Part shown: positions 15,960 through 24,081 of the stretch, piece after piece
Layout: every line of letters begins with the position of its first letter
How positions within the stretch are numbered: position 1 is the first letter of the stretch
Source of the DNA: Phytopseudomonas argentinensis
Lineage (GTDB): Bacteria > Pseudomonadota > Gammaproteobacteria > Pseudomonadales > Pseudomonadaceae
Direction: 5' to 3'
Assembly (NCBI RefSeq): GCF_900113905.1
Contig: NZ_FORC01000003.1
Span: 558,001 to 622,000 of the forward strand
DNA: 64,000 bases
Program-made: the position numbers and the translations under genes
Notes under the pieces: generated by a model
Told to the model about the DNA's origin: nothing
Databases searched by the model: none
The model's input: the letters and a program-made list of their open reading frames with translations, nothing else

Positions 15960-17261
15960 ATGCATACCCTCGACCAATTGCGTTCCGGCCAGCTCAAGGG
16001 CATCACCCGTCTGGATCTGTCCGCTTCGCTGGAGCGATTTCCCGAGGAAATCTTCACCCTGGCCGACAGCCTGGAAGTGCTCAACCTGAGCGGTAACCAG
16101 CTGAGCGACCTGCCCGAGGACCTGCATCGGCTGCATCGCCTGCAGGTGCTGTTCTGTTCTGAAAACCAGTTCGAGCACGTGCCGGAGTCGGTGGGCCGCT
16201 GCGAGGCGCTGCGCATGGTCGGCTTCAAGTCCAACCGCATTCGCGAGCTGTCCGCCAAGGCCCTGCCGCCGCGGCTGCGCTGGCTGATCCTGACCGACAA
16301 TTGCATGCAAACCTTGCCCGACGAGCTGGGTGCCTGCACTGATCTGCAAAAGCTGATGCTCGCCGGTAATCGCTTGCGTGAGTTGCCGGCGACTCTGGCG
16401 CATCTGGAGAAACTGGAGCTGCTGCGCATCGCTGCCAATCAGCTACCCGCCTTGCCGGATTTCCTGCTGCAGCTGCCCAGCCTGGCGTGGCTGGCCCATG
16501 GGGGTAATCCCCTCGATGCCGACGCGCCGGCGTCACGCACGCCCGATGTGCGCTGGGCTGATCTGCAAATCGGTGAGGTGCTGGGGCAGGGGGCATCGGG
16601 GATCATTCACCGCGCGGATTGGCAACGGCCCGATGGCCAGCGCGAGGCCGTGGCCCTGAAGCTGTTCAAGGGGCAGATGACCAGCGATGGCACGCCGCAG
16701 AGCGAAATGGCCGCGTGCCTGACCGTTGGGCAGCATCCCAACCTGATCGGCGCGATTGGTCGCGTGGTCGAGCACCCGCAGGGTGAGCAGGGCCTGTTGC
16801 TGAGTCTGGTCGAGCCGCGTTTCAGCATTCTGGCCGGGCCACCGAGCCTGCAAAGCTGCAGCCGCGATAGCTACCCGAGCGAGTGGCGTCTGCCGTTCGC
16901 CCAGGCCCTGCGGGTGGCCAGCGGGATCGCCTCGGCGCTGCGCCACCTGCATGCCCGCGGCGTGACCCATGGCGACCTCTATGGCCACAACATCCTGATC
17001 GACACGGCCGGCAAGGCGCTGCTCGGCGACTTTGGTGCGGCGTCCTTCCTGCCCGCTGCCGCGCCATCTCAGCATGGGTTGCTGCAACGTATTGAGGTAC
17101 GGGCGTTCGGCATCCTGCTCGAGGAGTTACTGCAGCGCTGTGAGGTGCCGGCTGAGCATGTCGCGCAATTGGCCGAGCTGGTGCGGCGCTGCCAGCAACC
17201 CCCGGTCAGCGCCCGCCCGGATTTCAGCGAGATCGATGCGGCGTTGGCAGGCCTGCTCTGA
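15960..17261 (+). CDS. Leucine-rich-repeat serine/threonine protein kinase
   Basis: 433-aa fusion of an N-terminal LRR array (about residues 15-185, repeats such as LEVLNLSGNQLSDLPEDL) and a C-terminal eukaryotic-like kinase. Kinase landmarks: glycine loop LGQGASGIIHRA (about 206), VALKLF with the ATP-binding Lys, catalytic HGDLYGHNIL with Asp and Asn, and DFGAAS. No membrane segment or signal peptide is seen, so it is probably cytoplasmic. No dedicated phosphatase is adjacent. The lack of the Arg before the catalytic Asp (HGD, not HRD) predicts little dependence on activation-loop phosphorylation. ATG at 15960 begins where the first helix before the LRRs starts. Confidence 0.9.
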   Translation: MHTLDQLRSGQLKGITRLDLSASLERFPEEIFTLADSLEVLNLSGNQLSDLPEDLHRLHRLQVLFCSENQFEHVPESVGRCEALRMVGFKSNRIRELSAKALPPRLRWLILTDNCMQTLPDELGACTDLQKLMLAGNRLRELPATLAHLEKLELLRIAANQLPALPDFLLQLPSLAWLAHGGNPLDADAPASRTPDVRWADLQIGEVLGQGASGIIHRADWQRPDGQREAVALKLFKGQMTSDGTPQSEMAACLTVGQHPNLIGAIGRVVEHPQGEQGLLLSLVEPRFSILAGPPSLQSCSRDSYPSEWRLPFAQALRVASGIASALRHLHARGVTHGDLYGHNILIDTAGKALLGDFGAASFLPAAAPSQHGLLQRIEVRAFGILLEELLQRCEVPAEHVAQLAELVRRCQQPPVSARPDFSEIDAALAGLL

Positions 17262-17274
17262 CAACGCGCCTGCG

Positions 17275-18030
17275 CTACTCGGTATAGCGCAGCACCAGCA
17301 GCTCGCGTTCCAGGCTCGCGTTGAACAGCTCGCGAACCTGGGATTGGTTGCCGTCGCGGGCATACAGGCGCACGAGCAGGTCGAGTAGCGCCGCGGCCTG
17401 CTGCGCATCCAGAGCGCGTGTGCGGCGGAAGGCGATCAGGCTGGCACCAAGGCCGAGCAGGCGGTAGCCGTAGTGATCTTCCAGATGCTCGGCCAGGCGG
17501 AAGTTCTCCATGGGCGACAGGTCGCAGGAAAAGTAGCCATTGGCGAAACCGTAGAGCGATTCGCAGGGCCGCTGCACCGGGATGCGCAGCAGGTAGCACT
17601 CGCCATCGAGCTGCGAAACCAGGTCTGCGTTGGCTGCCGTCAGCTCCGCCAGGCTGTCTTCGTCGAGGCGCAGATCCTTGGCGAAGATGCTGTCGAACGA
17701 GGTTTGCGCTAACAGGCGCCCGAAGCCCAGGCGGCGAATGTGCAGGCGCTGCGCCACGGACAGGTCTTCACGCGGGTAGCCGTCTTCCAGCCAGCCTGGG
17801 TCGATGCCAGCGGCGAGTAGCCAGTCGCCGCTGTCGAGGTCGTGATAGTGGCTGGCGTGCATCGAGGTATAGAGCGCCTGGCCGAGATCCTCCAGGGTCA
17901 ACAGGTGCTGATGGCCGGTTGGCGCCTCGTCGTAGGCCTTGAGCAGATCAGCCGTGCTGAACGGGCCGTGAACCCGGTAGCACTGGCCGAGCAGGCGGTC
18001 ATCGGATTGGGGATCGAGTTCGAGACGCAT
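17275..18030 (-). CDS. Hypothetical protein, 251 aa
   Basis: Soluble acidic protein without signal peptide or membrane segments. ATG at 18030 is preferred because GGTGGG lies upstream, whereas the alternative ATGs at 18060/18063 have no ribosome site. I do not recognise the family; the C-terminal half is helical (AQQAAALLDLLVRLYARDG). It converges on the LRR kinase with only 13 bases between stops, and lies 43 bases upstream of the MFS gene end on the same strand. Confidence 0.7.
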   Translation of the reverse strand: MRLELDPQSDDRLLGQCYRVHGPFSTADLLKAYDEAPTGHQHLLTLEDLGQALYTSMHASHYHDLDSGDWLLAAGIDPGWLEDGYPREDLSVAQRLHIRRLGFGRLLAQTSFDSIFAKDLRLDEDSLAELTAANADLVSQLDGECYLLRIPVQRPCESLYGFANGYFSCDLSPMENFRLAEHLEDHYGYRLLGLGASLIAFRRTRALDAQQAAALLDLLVRLYARDGNQSQVRELFNASLERELLVLRYTE

Positions 18031-18073
18031 GGCAGGCCCACCAAGATTGAGTGGGCGCATCATAACGTGGCTG

Positions 18074-19390
18074 TTACTTCATCGGCTCATCCAGCGAGCG
18101 CTTCGACGACTCCGGCAGCGACAGGCCGCCAGCCAGGGCCAGCAGGGCGATGGCGATCAGGTAGTAGGCCGGCGACATGCGGTTGCCGGTCACCTCGATC
18201 AGCCAGGTGGCGACCAGTGGCGCAGTGCCGCCGAACACCGTGTAGGCCAGGTTGTAAGTAAACGCCGAGGCGGTGTAGCGCACCCGGGTGGGGAACTGCT
18301 CGGAGAGCAGCACCGCCGTCACCACGCCGCAGATCACGGCACCGATGGCCAGTAATATCGCACCGACCGCCGAGGCCCACAGGGTGCCGGAGGCGGCCAG
18401 GGTAAAGGCGGGATACACCGCCACGATCAGCGCGATACCGGCAGTGAGGATGGTACGCCGGCGGCCGACACGGTCCGAGTAACGGCCCACCAACGGACAT
18501 AGCAGCGCCGCGAAGAACAGCGCCACCAGGCTGGCGAGTAGCGCCGTCGGCCGTGCCGCACCGCCGACCACCTGCATGTAGGTGGTCAGGTAGGTGGTGA
18601 ACATGTAGAACGACAGCGCCGTGGCGGAGATGAACGCCGACAGGCACAGCACGGTGCCGCCGTGTTCGCGCAGGGTTTCGCGCAGCGGCGAATGTTCGGG
18701 GTGGGCTTGCGCGGCCAGGGCCTGGAAGGCCGGCGACTCGTCCAGGCGCAGGCGCATGTACAGGCCCACCAGGCCCAGCGGTGCGGCGATCAGGAACGGC
18801 AGGCGCCAGCCCCAGGCCTGCATTTGCGCTTCGTCCAGCCAGACGCCCATGCCGAACACCAGCCCGGCCGCGCAGGCGAAGGCCGCGAAGGTGGACACCG
18901 GCACGAAGCTGCCATAGCGGGCTTTCTGCTCGGTGGGCGCATGCTCCATCACGAAGGCGCAGGCGCCGGCATATTCGCCACCGGCGGAGAAGCCCTGCAG
19001 GCAGCGCGCCAGGGCCAGCAGCAGCGGGGCGAGCAGGCCGATGCTGGCATAGGTGGGCAGCAGGCCGATCAGGGTGGTGGCGCCGGCCATCAGCAGCACG
19101 GTGATCGACAGCACGCGTTTGCGGCCGATACGGTCGCCGAGAATGCCGAAGACGATGCCGCCCAGCGGGCGCAGGGCGAAGGATACGGCGAACACCGCGA
19201 AGGTTTGCAGCAGCGCCAGTGTCGGGTTGCCTGGTGGGAAGAACAGCGAGGCGATGGTCACGGCGAGAAAGCCGTAGACAGCGAAGTCGAACCACTCGAC
19301 GAAGTTGCCGATGGCCGACGCGGCAATCACCTTGCGCAAGGTGCGCAGATCGACCGGCACAGCCGGTTGTGGATAAGTCGTGATGCTCAT
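18074..19390 (-). CDS. MFS transporter, metabolite:H+ symporter family
   Basis: 438-aa inner-membrane carrier with about 12 hydrophobic helices. The family motifs are GNFVEWFDFAVYGFLA near the N-terminus and GDRIGRKRVL between helices 2 and 3, with GRYSDRVGRRRTI in the second half. This MHS subfamily (ProP, KgtP, ShiA) moves small carboxylates and amino-acid derivatives with protons. It sits 0.4 kb downstream of the 2-oxoglutarate semialdehyde dehydrogenase on the same strand, so hydroxyproline or a pathway carboxylate is a reasonable substrate guess, but a terminator separates the two. Confidence 0.88.
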   Translation of the reverse strand: MSITTYPQPAVPVDLRTLRKVIAASAIGNFVEWFDFAVYGFLAVTIASLFFPPGNPTLALLQTFAVFAVSFALRPLGGIVFGILGDRIGRKRVLSITVLLMAGATTLIGLLPTYASIGLLAPLLLALARCLQGFSAGGEYAGACAFVMEHAPTEQKARYGSFVPVSTFAAFACAAGLVFGMGVWLDEAQMQAWGWRLPFLIAAPLGLVGLYMRLRLDESPAFQALAAQAHPEHSPLRETLREHGGTVLCLSAFISATALSFYMFTTYLTTYMQVVGGAARPTALLASLVALFFAALLCPLVGRYSDRVGRRRTILTAGIALIVAVYPAFTLAASGTLWASAVGAILLAIGAVICGVVTAVLLSEQFPTRVRYTASAFTYNLAYTVFGGTAPLVATWLIEVTGNRMSPAYYLIAIALLALAGGLSLPESSKRSLDEPMK

Positions 19391-19614
19391 GGCGGCCTCC
19401 GCGCGATTACTCCAACGTGCGGACGCGCCTGGCGTGGGCCTTGGCGTCCATCTGTGGATAACCTACGTGGCTGGCCGGCTGTGGCGGGATTCGAGTGCGA
19501 CCTGGGTGTAGTCGTGAGCGACAGGGGTTGGGCGTAAGCGCTTTAGGGCTGTCGAGATAATTGATCTCGCGGCGTGGCCACTGGTGGATAAGCTTCGCGT
19601 TATCCGCCCTACGA

Positions 19615-19702
19615 GCTGGCACCATCATCTTGTGGGAGCGCGCCATGCGCGCGAATCGCGGGCATGGACTGGGCGTCCCCGCCCGCTCCCACACGAGATA
19701 GG
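19615..19702. repeat. Intergenic GTGGGAGCG palindromic repeat
   Basis: In the 411-base gap between the MFS gene and the aldehyde dehydrogenase, TGTGGGAGCGCGCCATGCGCG...CCCGCTCCCACACG forms a long hairpin of the REP-like kind common in Pseudomonas. The part 19391-19614 holds no gene I can support. Confidence 0.6.
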
Positions 19703-19756
19703 TTCGGAACATCGTAGCCCCGGTTCGAGCGCATCGACATGAAAACGCCGCCCATA

Positions 19757-19790
19757 AAAAAGCCGACCCTGAGGTCGGCTTTCTAGCAAC
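19757..19790 (-). terminator. Intrinsic terminator after the aldehyde dehydrogenase gene
   Basis: On the minus strand AAAGCCGACC, loop TCAG, GGTCGGCTTTTTT is a textbook terminator starting 12 bases after the dehydrogenase stop codon. It separates that gene from the downstream MFS gene. Confidence 0.9.
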
Positions 19791-19801
19791 GCAGCGGGCG
19801 C

Positions 19802-21382
19802 TTACAACGCGTCGCGGCTGCTGGCACCATCTACCAGGCGGGCGATCTGCAGCGGGTTGGCGTTCTTCAACGCGTCCGGCAGCAGCGCATCCGGGCAGTT
19901 CTGGTAGCACACCGGGCGCAGGAAGCGGTCGATGGCCAGGGTGCCGACGGAGGTGCCACGGGCGTCGGAGGTCGCCGGGTACGGGCCGCCGTGAACCATG
20001 GAATCGCAGACTTCCACGCCGGTCGGGTAGCCGTTGAACAGCACGCGACCTACCTTCTGCTCGAGCAGTGCGAACAGCTCTTCGCTACCGGCCAGATCGC
20101 CCGGCTCGGTGAGCAGGGTGGCGGTCAGCTGACCGTGCAGGCCATTGATGGCCTTCAGCAGCTCGGCCTTGTCAGCCACTTCGACGACGATGGTGGTCGG
20201 GCCGAAGACTTCTTCCTGCAGCAGTTCGTCGCCATTGAGCAGCAGGCTGACGTCGGCCTTGAACAGTTGCGGATGCGCCTGGTTGCCTTCCTGCTTGGCA
20301 CCGGTCAGGTGGGTAATGCCGGAGTGTGCGTTGAGCGCTTCCAGACCTTTCACGTAGCTCTTCAGGGTGCCGGCGTTGAGCATGGTTTGCGGCTGCTGCT
20401 CGGCCATCTTGGCGGTGAAGCTTTCCAGGAAGGCGCTGAACTCCGGCGAGCGAATACCGATCACCAGACCGGGGTTGGTGCAGAACTGGCCGCAGCCCAT
20501 GACCACCGAGCCCGCCAGCTCGCCGGCGATTTTCTCGCCACGGGCCTTGATGGCTTCCGGCAGCAGAATGACCGGGTTGATGCTGCTCATCTCGGCGAAT
20601 ACCGGGATCGGCTGCGGGCGCGCCGCGGCCATGTCGCACAGGGCACGACCACCTTTGAGCGAACCGGTGAAGCCGACGGCCTGGATGGCCGGGTGCTTGA
20701 CCAGTGCCTCGCCAACGCCCGAACCGTAGATCATGTTGAACACGCCCTTGGGCATGCCGGTTTTCTCGGCGGCGCGCAGGATGGCTTCACCGACGTGGGC
20801 GGCGGTGGTCATGTGGCCGCTGTGGGCCTTGAATACCACCGGGCAACCGGCGGCCAGGGCGGCGGCGGTGTCACCGCCGGCGGTGGAGAAAGCCAGCGGG
20901 AAGTTGCTGGCGCCGAACACGGCAACCGGGCCGAGGCCGATACGGTACTGGCGCAGATCCGGGCGCGGCAGCGGCTGGCGATCCGGCAGGGCACGGTCGA
21001 TGCGCGCGCCGTAGAAGTCACCGCGGCGCAGCACCTTGGCGAACAGGCGCATCTGGCCGCTGGTACGGCCACGCTCACCCTGGATACGGGCGGTCGGCAA
21101 AGCGGTTTCGCGGGTTACGGTGGCGACGAATTCGTCGCCCAGGGCGTCCAGCTCATCGGCGATGGCGTCGAGGAACTCGGCGCGCTTGGCGGCGGGCAGG
21201 CTGCGGTAAGTCGGGTGGGCAGCGGCAGCTGCTTTGGCCGCGGCGTCGACTTCTTCAGGCGTGGCCTGGATGAAGTCGTAGGGCAGGGCTTCGCCGGTGG
21301 TGGCGTCATGACTCTTGTGAACGACGGAGCCGGCTGCGCTGAACGCGCCGCCGATGATGTTGTGGCCGATGGTAGCGGGCAT
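19802..21382 (-). CDS. 2-oxoglutarate semialdehyde dehydrogenase (hydroxyproline pathway)
   Basis: 526-aa NADP-type aldehyde dehydrogenase that would oxidise 2,5-dioxopentanoate to 2-oxoglutarate, the last step of hydroxyproline breakdown. Catalytic Cys lies in GCGQFCTNPG, the general-base Glu in FAEMSSINP, and the cofactor loop in GFTGSLKGG. Length and N-terminus (PATIGHNIIGG) match the KGSADH type III/LhpG group. ATG at 21382 with GGAG upstream is chosen over 21469. Its neighbour is the deaminase that makes its substrate. Confidence 0.9.
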   Translation of the reverse strand: MPATIGHNIIGGAFSAAGSVVHKSHDATTGEALPYDFIQATPEEVDAAAKAAAAAHPTYRSLPAAKRAEFLDAIADELDALGDEFVATVTRETALPTARIQGERGRTSGQMRLFAKVLRRGDFYGARIDRALPDRQPLPRPDLRQYRIGLGPVAVFGASNFPLAFSTAGGDTAAALAAGCPVVFKAHSGHMTTAAHVGEAILRAAEKTGMPKGVFNMIYGSGVGEALVKHPAIQAVGFTGSLKGGRALCDMAAARPQPIPVFAEMSSINPVILLPEAIKARGEKIAGELAGSVVMGCGQFCTNPGLVIGIRSPEFSAFLESFTAKMAEQQPQTMLNAGTLKSYVKGLEALNAHSGITHLTGAKQEGNQAHPQLFKADVSLLLNGDELLQEEVFGPTTIVVEVADKAELLKAINGLHGQLTATLLTEPGDLAGSEELFALLEQKVGRVLFNGYPTGVEVCDSMVHGGPYPATSDARGTSVGTLAIDRFLRPVCYQNCPDALLPDALKNANPLQIARLVDGASSRDAL

Positions 21383-21569
21383 TGTTAGCTCCTGTTGGGG
21401 ACGTATGACACGTACGGAAAGGCTTTGATTGTACGATGTCTGATAAGTTGCGCAAGTCTGCTGGTGCAACTTGGCTGAGCAGGTAGTGGCTTGCCGGGGA
21501 TTGGAGAGGCGCCTCAGGGGGAGCAGCTACCCGCGCTCGCAACGCCGGTAGCTGGCTGTCGCCGTGCTG

Positions 21570-22487
21570 TCAAAGCCCGACATCCGGCAGCGACGGCCGG
21601 CTGGCCAGCGCCTTGGCCATGATCGCTTCGACATGGGCACGATCCTCACCGCGCAGCGGCAGGCGTGGCGGGCGGGTCAGTTCGCGGCCACGACCGGCAA
21701 TGGCCTCGCAGAGCTTGATGCACTGCACCAGGTCGGCACGGGCATCGAGGTGCAGGATCGGCATCAGCCACTCGTAGATCGGCATGGCTTCGGCGAAGCG
21801 GCCGGCCCGGCACAGGCGGAAGATGGTCTCGCCCTCTTTCGGAAACACGTTGCTCATTCCCGACACCCAGCCTTGCGCACCCACGGCCAGGCTTTCCAGC
21901 ACCACGTCGTCGAGGCCGGCAAACAGCACGAAGCGGTCGCCGACCTGGTTGCGCACGTCGATGAAGCGTCGGGTATCGCCGGAGCTGTCCTTGAAGCAGA
22001 CCACATTATCGCAATCGGCCAGGGAGATGAGGATGTCCGGCGTCACGTCGTTCTTGTAGATGGGCGGGTTGTTGTAGACCATCAACGGCACATCGGCATG
22101 CCGGGCCACATAGCGGAAGTGCTCGGCAGTCTCATGGGGCTTGGCGCCGTAGACCAGCGCGGGCATCAGCATCACCCCGTCGACACCGGCCTGGCGCACC
22201 AGGTTGGCGGTTTTCGCGGCGGTGACGCTGGTGAATTCGGCGACCCCGCAGATCACCGGCACGCGGCCCCTGGCGGCGTCCACCGCCACCTCGGTAACGG
22301 CGATCTTCTCGTCGGCACTCAGCGAGGTGTTCTCGCCCACCGAGCCGCACACCACCAGCCCGGATACGCCATCGCGAATCACGTTGGAAATCACTTGGTG
22401 GGTTTCTTCCAGATTGATCGAGAAATCGTCATTGAATTGTGTGGTAACGGCCGGAAAGACGCCGCTCCAGTTGACTGCTCTGTTCAT
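21570..22487 (-). CDS. Dihydrodipicolinate synthase family deaminase (1-pyrroline-4-hydroxy-2-carboxylate deaminase)
   Basis: 305-aa TIM-barrel aldolase of the DapA superfamily. The Schiff-base lysine is in VVCFKDSSGD and the catalytic tyrosine in LMVYNNPP; the CGSVGENTSLS loop replaces the GTTGE loop of DapA. In hydroxyproline catabolism this enzyme deaminates and dehydrates pyrroline-4-hydroxy-2-carboxylate to 2-oxoglutarate semialdehyde. The assignment rests on the neighbours (epimerase, D-Hyp dehydrogenase, KGSA dehydrogenase). ATG at 22487 is preferred over 22520, because AGCAAGG lies just upstream. Confidence 0.88.
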   Translation of the reverse strand: MNRAVNWSGVFPAVTTQFNDDFSINLEETHQVISNVIRDGVSGLVVCGSVGENTSLSADEKIAVTEVAVDAARGRVPVICGVAEFTSVTAAKTANLVRQAGVDGVMLMPALVYGAKPHETAEHFRYVARHADVPLMVYNNPPIYKNDVTPDILISLADCDNVVCFKDSSGDTRRFIDVRNQVGDRFVLFAGLDDVVLESLAVGAQGWVSGMSNVFPKEGETIFRLCRAGRFAEAMPIYEWLMPILHLDARADLVQCIKLCEAIAGRGRELTRPPRLPLRGEDRAHVEAIMAKALASRPSLPDVGL

Positions 22488-22698
22488 GCCTTGCTCCAGT
22501 CCGCTCCATATTCGCAGCAAGCAATTGCCGCTTTTGTATTTCGTATACGATTTTCCAGCAATGTCCGTGCCTGCTCGATTTTTTCTCGCTGGCGCAGGTA
22601 CTTAGGGGCTGCAGGTGGCACGTTCGATCCGCCGAGCTACACGCCGGTGTTACCCAAGGGAGCGTGGCACCCATGGCTGCACCTTGCTGGCGCGTAGC

Positions 22699-23448
22699 TC
22701 AACGCTGGTGGGAGAGGCGAAACTGGCTCGGGGTAAGCCCGGTAAGTGCGCGGAATTGCCGACTGAAGGCGCTGTGGTCGGTGTAACCGCAGCGCAGGGC
22801 GATTTCGGTAATCGGCAAATCATGCAGTAGCAGGCGACTGGCCTCGCCAAGACGTGCCTTGTGGATCATCTGGCGCGGGGTGAGCTGGAAGATGCGTTTG
22901 CAGTGACGCTCCAGTTGCGCCACTGACAATCCGGCCAGCTCGGTGAGCTCGGCCAGGCTGATCGGCCGGGCGAAGTGCTCACGGATATAGGCATCCACCG
23001 CGGCAAGCTTCGGGTAAGCCGGGTGGCCCGATTGCGGCAGCTGTACATCCCGGGAGATGCCGGCCAGGCCGATGATGTCTCCAGAGCGATTGCGCAGGGC
23101 CAGCTTGTGGGTCAGGCACCAGACCGGCTGGTTGCCGTAATAAAGGTGCAGCTCCAACTGGTCATCGAGCTGGCTACCCTCATCCAGTACGCGCCGATCC
23201 TGCGCGGTATAGGAAGGCCCGAAGTTGGCCGGGAACACCTGTTCGGCGGTCATCCCCACCAGCTTGTCTTTGCTCTTGAAGCCCAGCCGCTGGGCCAGGG
23301 TCTGGTTGACCAGGGCGTAGCGGGTCTGCGTGTCCTTGATGAAGAACACCACCTCGGGCATGGCATCGAGCAGCGGCTCGATCTGCATGAGGGTGCTGAT
23401 CAATGTCGGCAGGTCCGGATGAGGAGAGTTCGGTAGCAGGCTGTGCAT
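22699..23448 (-). CDS. PAS-AraC family transcriptional regulator (LhpR-like)
   Basis: 249-aa regulator. A PAS domain (about residues 24-135, EVVFFIKDTQTRYALVNQTLAQRLG) is followed by a C-terminal AraC DNA-binding domain with two helix-turn-helix units (LAELTELAGLSVAQLERHCK and ITEIALRCGYTDHSAFSRQF). Such PAS-AraC proteins commonly activate amino-acid catabolic genes. Its place between the deaminase and dehydrogenase genes makes it the probable hydroxyproline-responsive activator. The leader lies next to the CrcZ/CrcY-type RNA gene on the same strand. Confidence 0.87.
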   Translation of the reverse strand: MHSLLPNSPHPDLPTLISTLMQIEPLLDAMPEVVFFIKDTQTRYALVNQTLAQRLGFKSKDKLVGMTAEQVFPANFGPSYTAQDRRVLDEGSQLDDQLELHLYYGNQPVWCLTHKLALRNRSGDIIGLAGISRDVQLPQSGHPAYPKLAAVDAYIREHFARPISLAELTELAGLSVAQLERHCKRIFQLTPRQMIHKARLGEASRLLLHDLPITEIALRCGYTDHSAFSRQFRALTGLTPSQFRLSHQR

Positions 23449-23574
23449 GGCTGGCTGCAGACAGTTTGAATAGCTGCAGAGCCTAGCGCGTTATCGCGAG
23501 GCGGGCAGCTATTGAGCCCGTGGGCCTGCAAGGATTTGTGGTGCGAGGGGAGGCGGCTGACGCGAACGCCAGAA

Positions 23575-23911
23575 AGCAGAAAGGGGAGCCGAGGCTCCCC
23601 TAAATCTTGTTCGAATCATCGTTCTTGTTAGTGCTAACGGCCTATTGTTCTTGTTTTAGCCGAGGCCTCCAAAGGAGGCCAAGAGCGAACGGATTTGTTT
23701 GGACGCTGATGTTGCCGTGATCCGTAGATCCAACCCGTCTGTCGCTGCCTTGCAAAGCAGTTTTATTGTTCTCGACCCGGTTGCGGTACAAGCCCGAGGG
23801 CGGTCCTCTCCAAAGAAATCAGTTAGCTGCGTCTCTGCGTTTTTGTCTTTCTTATGCTAGAGCCGTTGTCTTGTTCTTGTTATGGGGTGTGTCTTGTTAT
23901 TTTTGTTGTGC
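23575..23911 (-). ncRNA. CrcZ/CrcY-family small RNA (Crc/Hfq sponge)
   Basis: About 337 bases with no ORF, transcribed leftwards. The predicted 5' end GCACAACAAAAATAACAAG resembles the CrcZ start. There are five clusters of the CA motif AAnAAnAA, near 23895-23908, 23868-23880, 23763-23770, 23645-23655 and 23621-23629. The RNA ends in a terminator (GGGGAGCC-GGCTCCCC, 23583-23600, then CTTTCT). CrcZ/CrcY bind Hfq-Crc and relieve catabolite repression. cbrB is not adjacent, so CrcY is more likely than CrcZ; I leave the symbol open. Confidence 0.86.
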
Positions 23912-23920
23912 GGGAGATAG

Positions 23921-23936
23921 AGCATAACCTGTGCCA
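23921..23936 (-). promoter_or_regulatory. Sigma54 (-24/-12) promoter of the CrcZ/CrcY-like RNA
   Basis: Minus-strand TGGCACAGGTTATGCT has the GG-N10-GC spacing of RpoN promoters, and the predicted start falls exactly where the GCACAAC 5' end begins. CrcZ and CrcY are known to be made from RpoN promoters activated by CbrB. Confidence 0.85.
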
Positions 23937-24007
23937 ATTTTGGAATATCTCTATTTATCAATGACTTAGATTTTTCAGCGTTTTTCTGCCTGTGCTGCGG
24001 AGCACAA

Positions 24008-24042
24008 AAGCGTTACCGCGCTACCCGTTTTGTTACCGTTTG
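24008..24042 (-). promoter_or_regulatory. Candidate CbrB activator sites
   Basis: About 75-120 bases upstream of the sigma54 promoter the plus strand reads AGCGTTACCGCG and TTTTGTTACCG, two TGTTAC-like half-sites 20 bases apart. This is where CbrB binding sites are expected. The site assignment is inference. Confidence 0.5.
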
Positions 24043-24081
24043 AGGTGTGCGGCTCACTCGCGCTTGAAAGTGGCTGCACGT

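Noticed and set aside
19991..21388. 465-codon plus-strand frame opposite the semialdehyde dehydrogenase
   Set aside because: Gly/His/Gln-rich shadow without family features.
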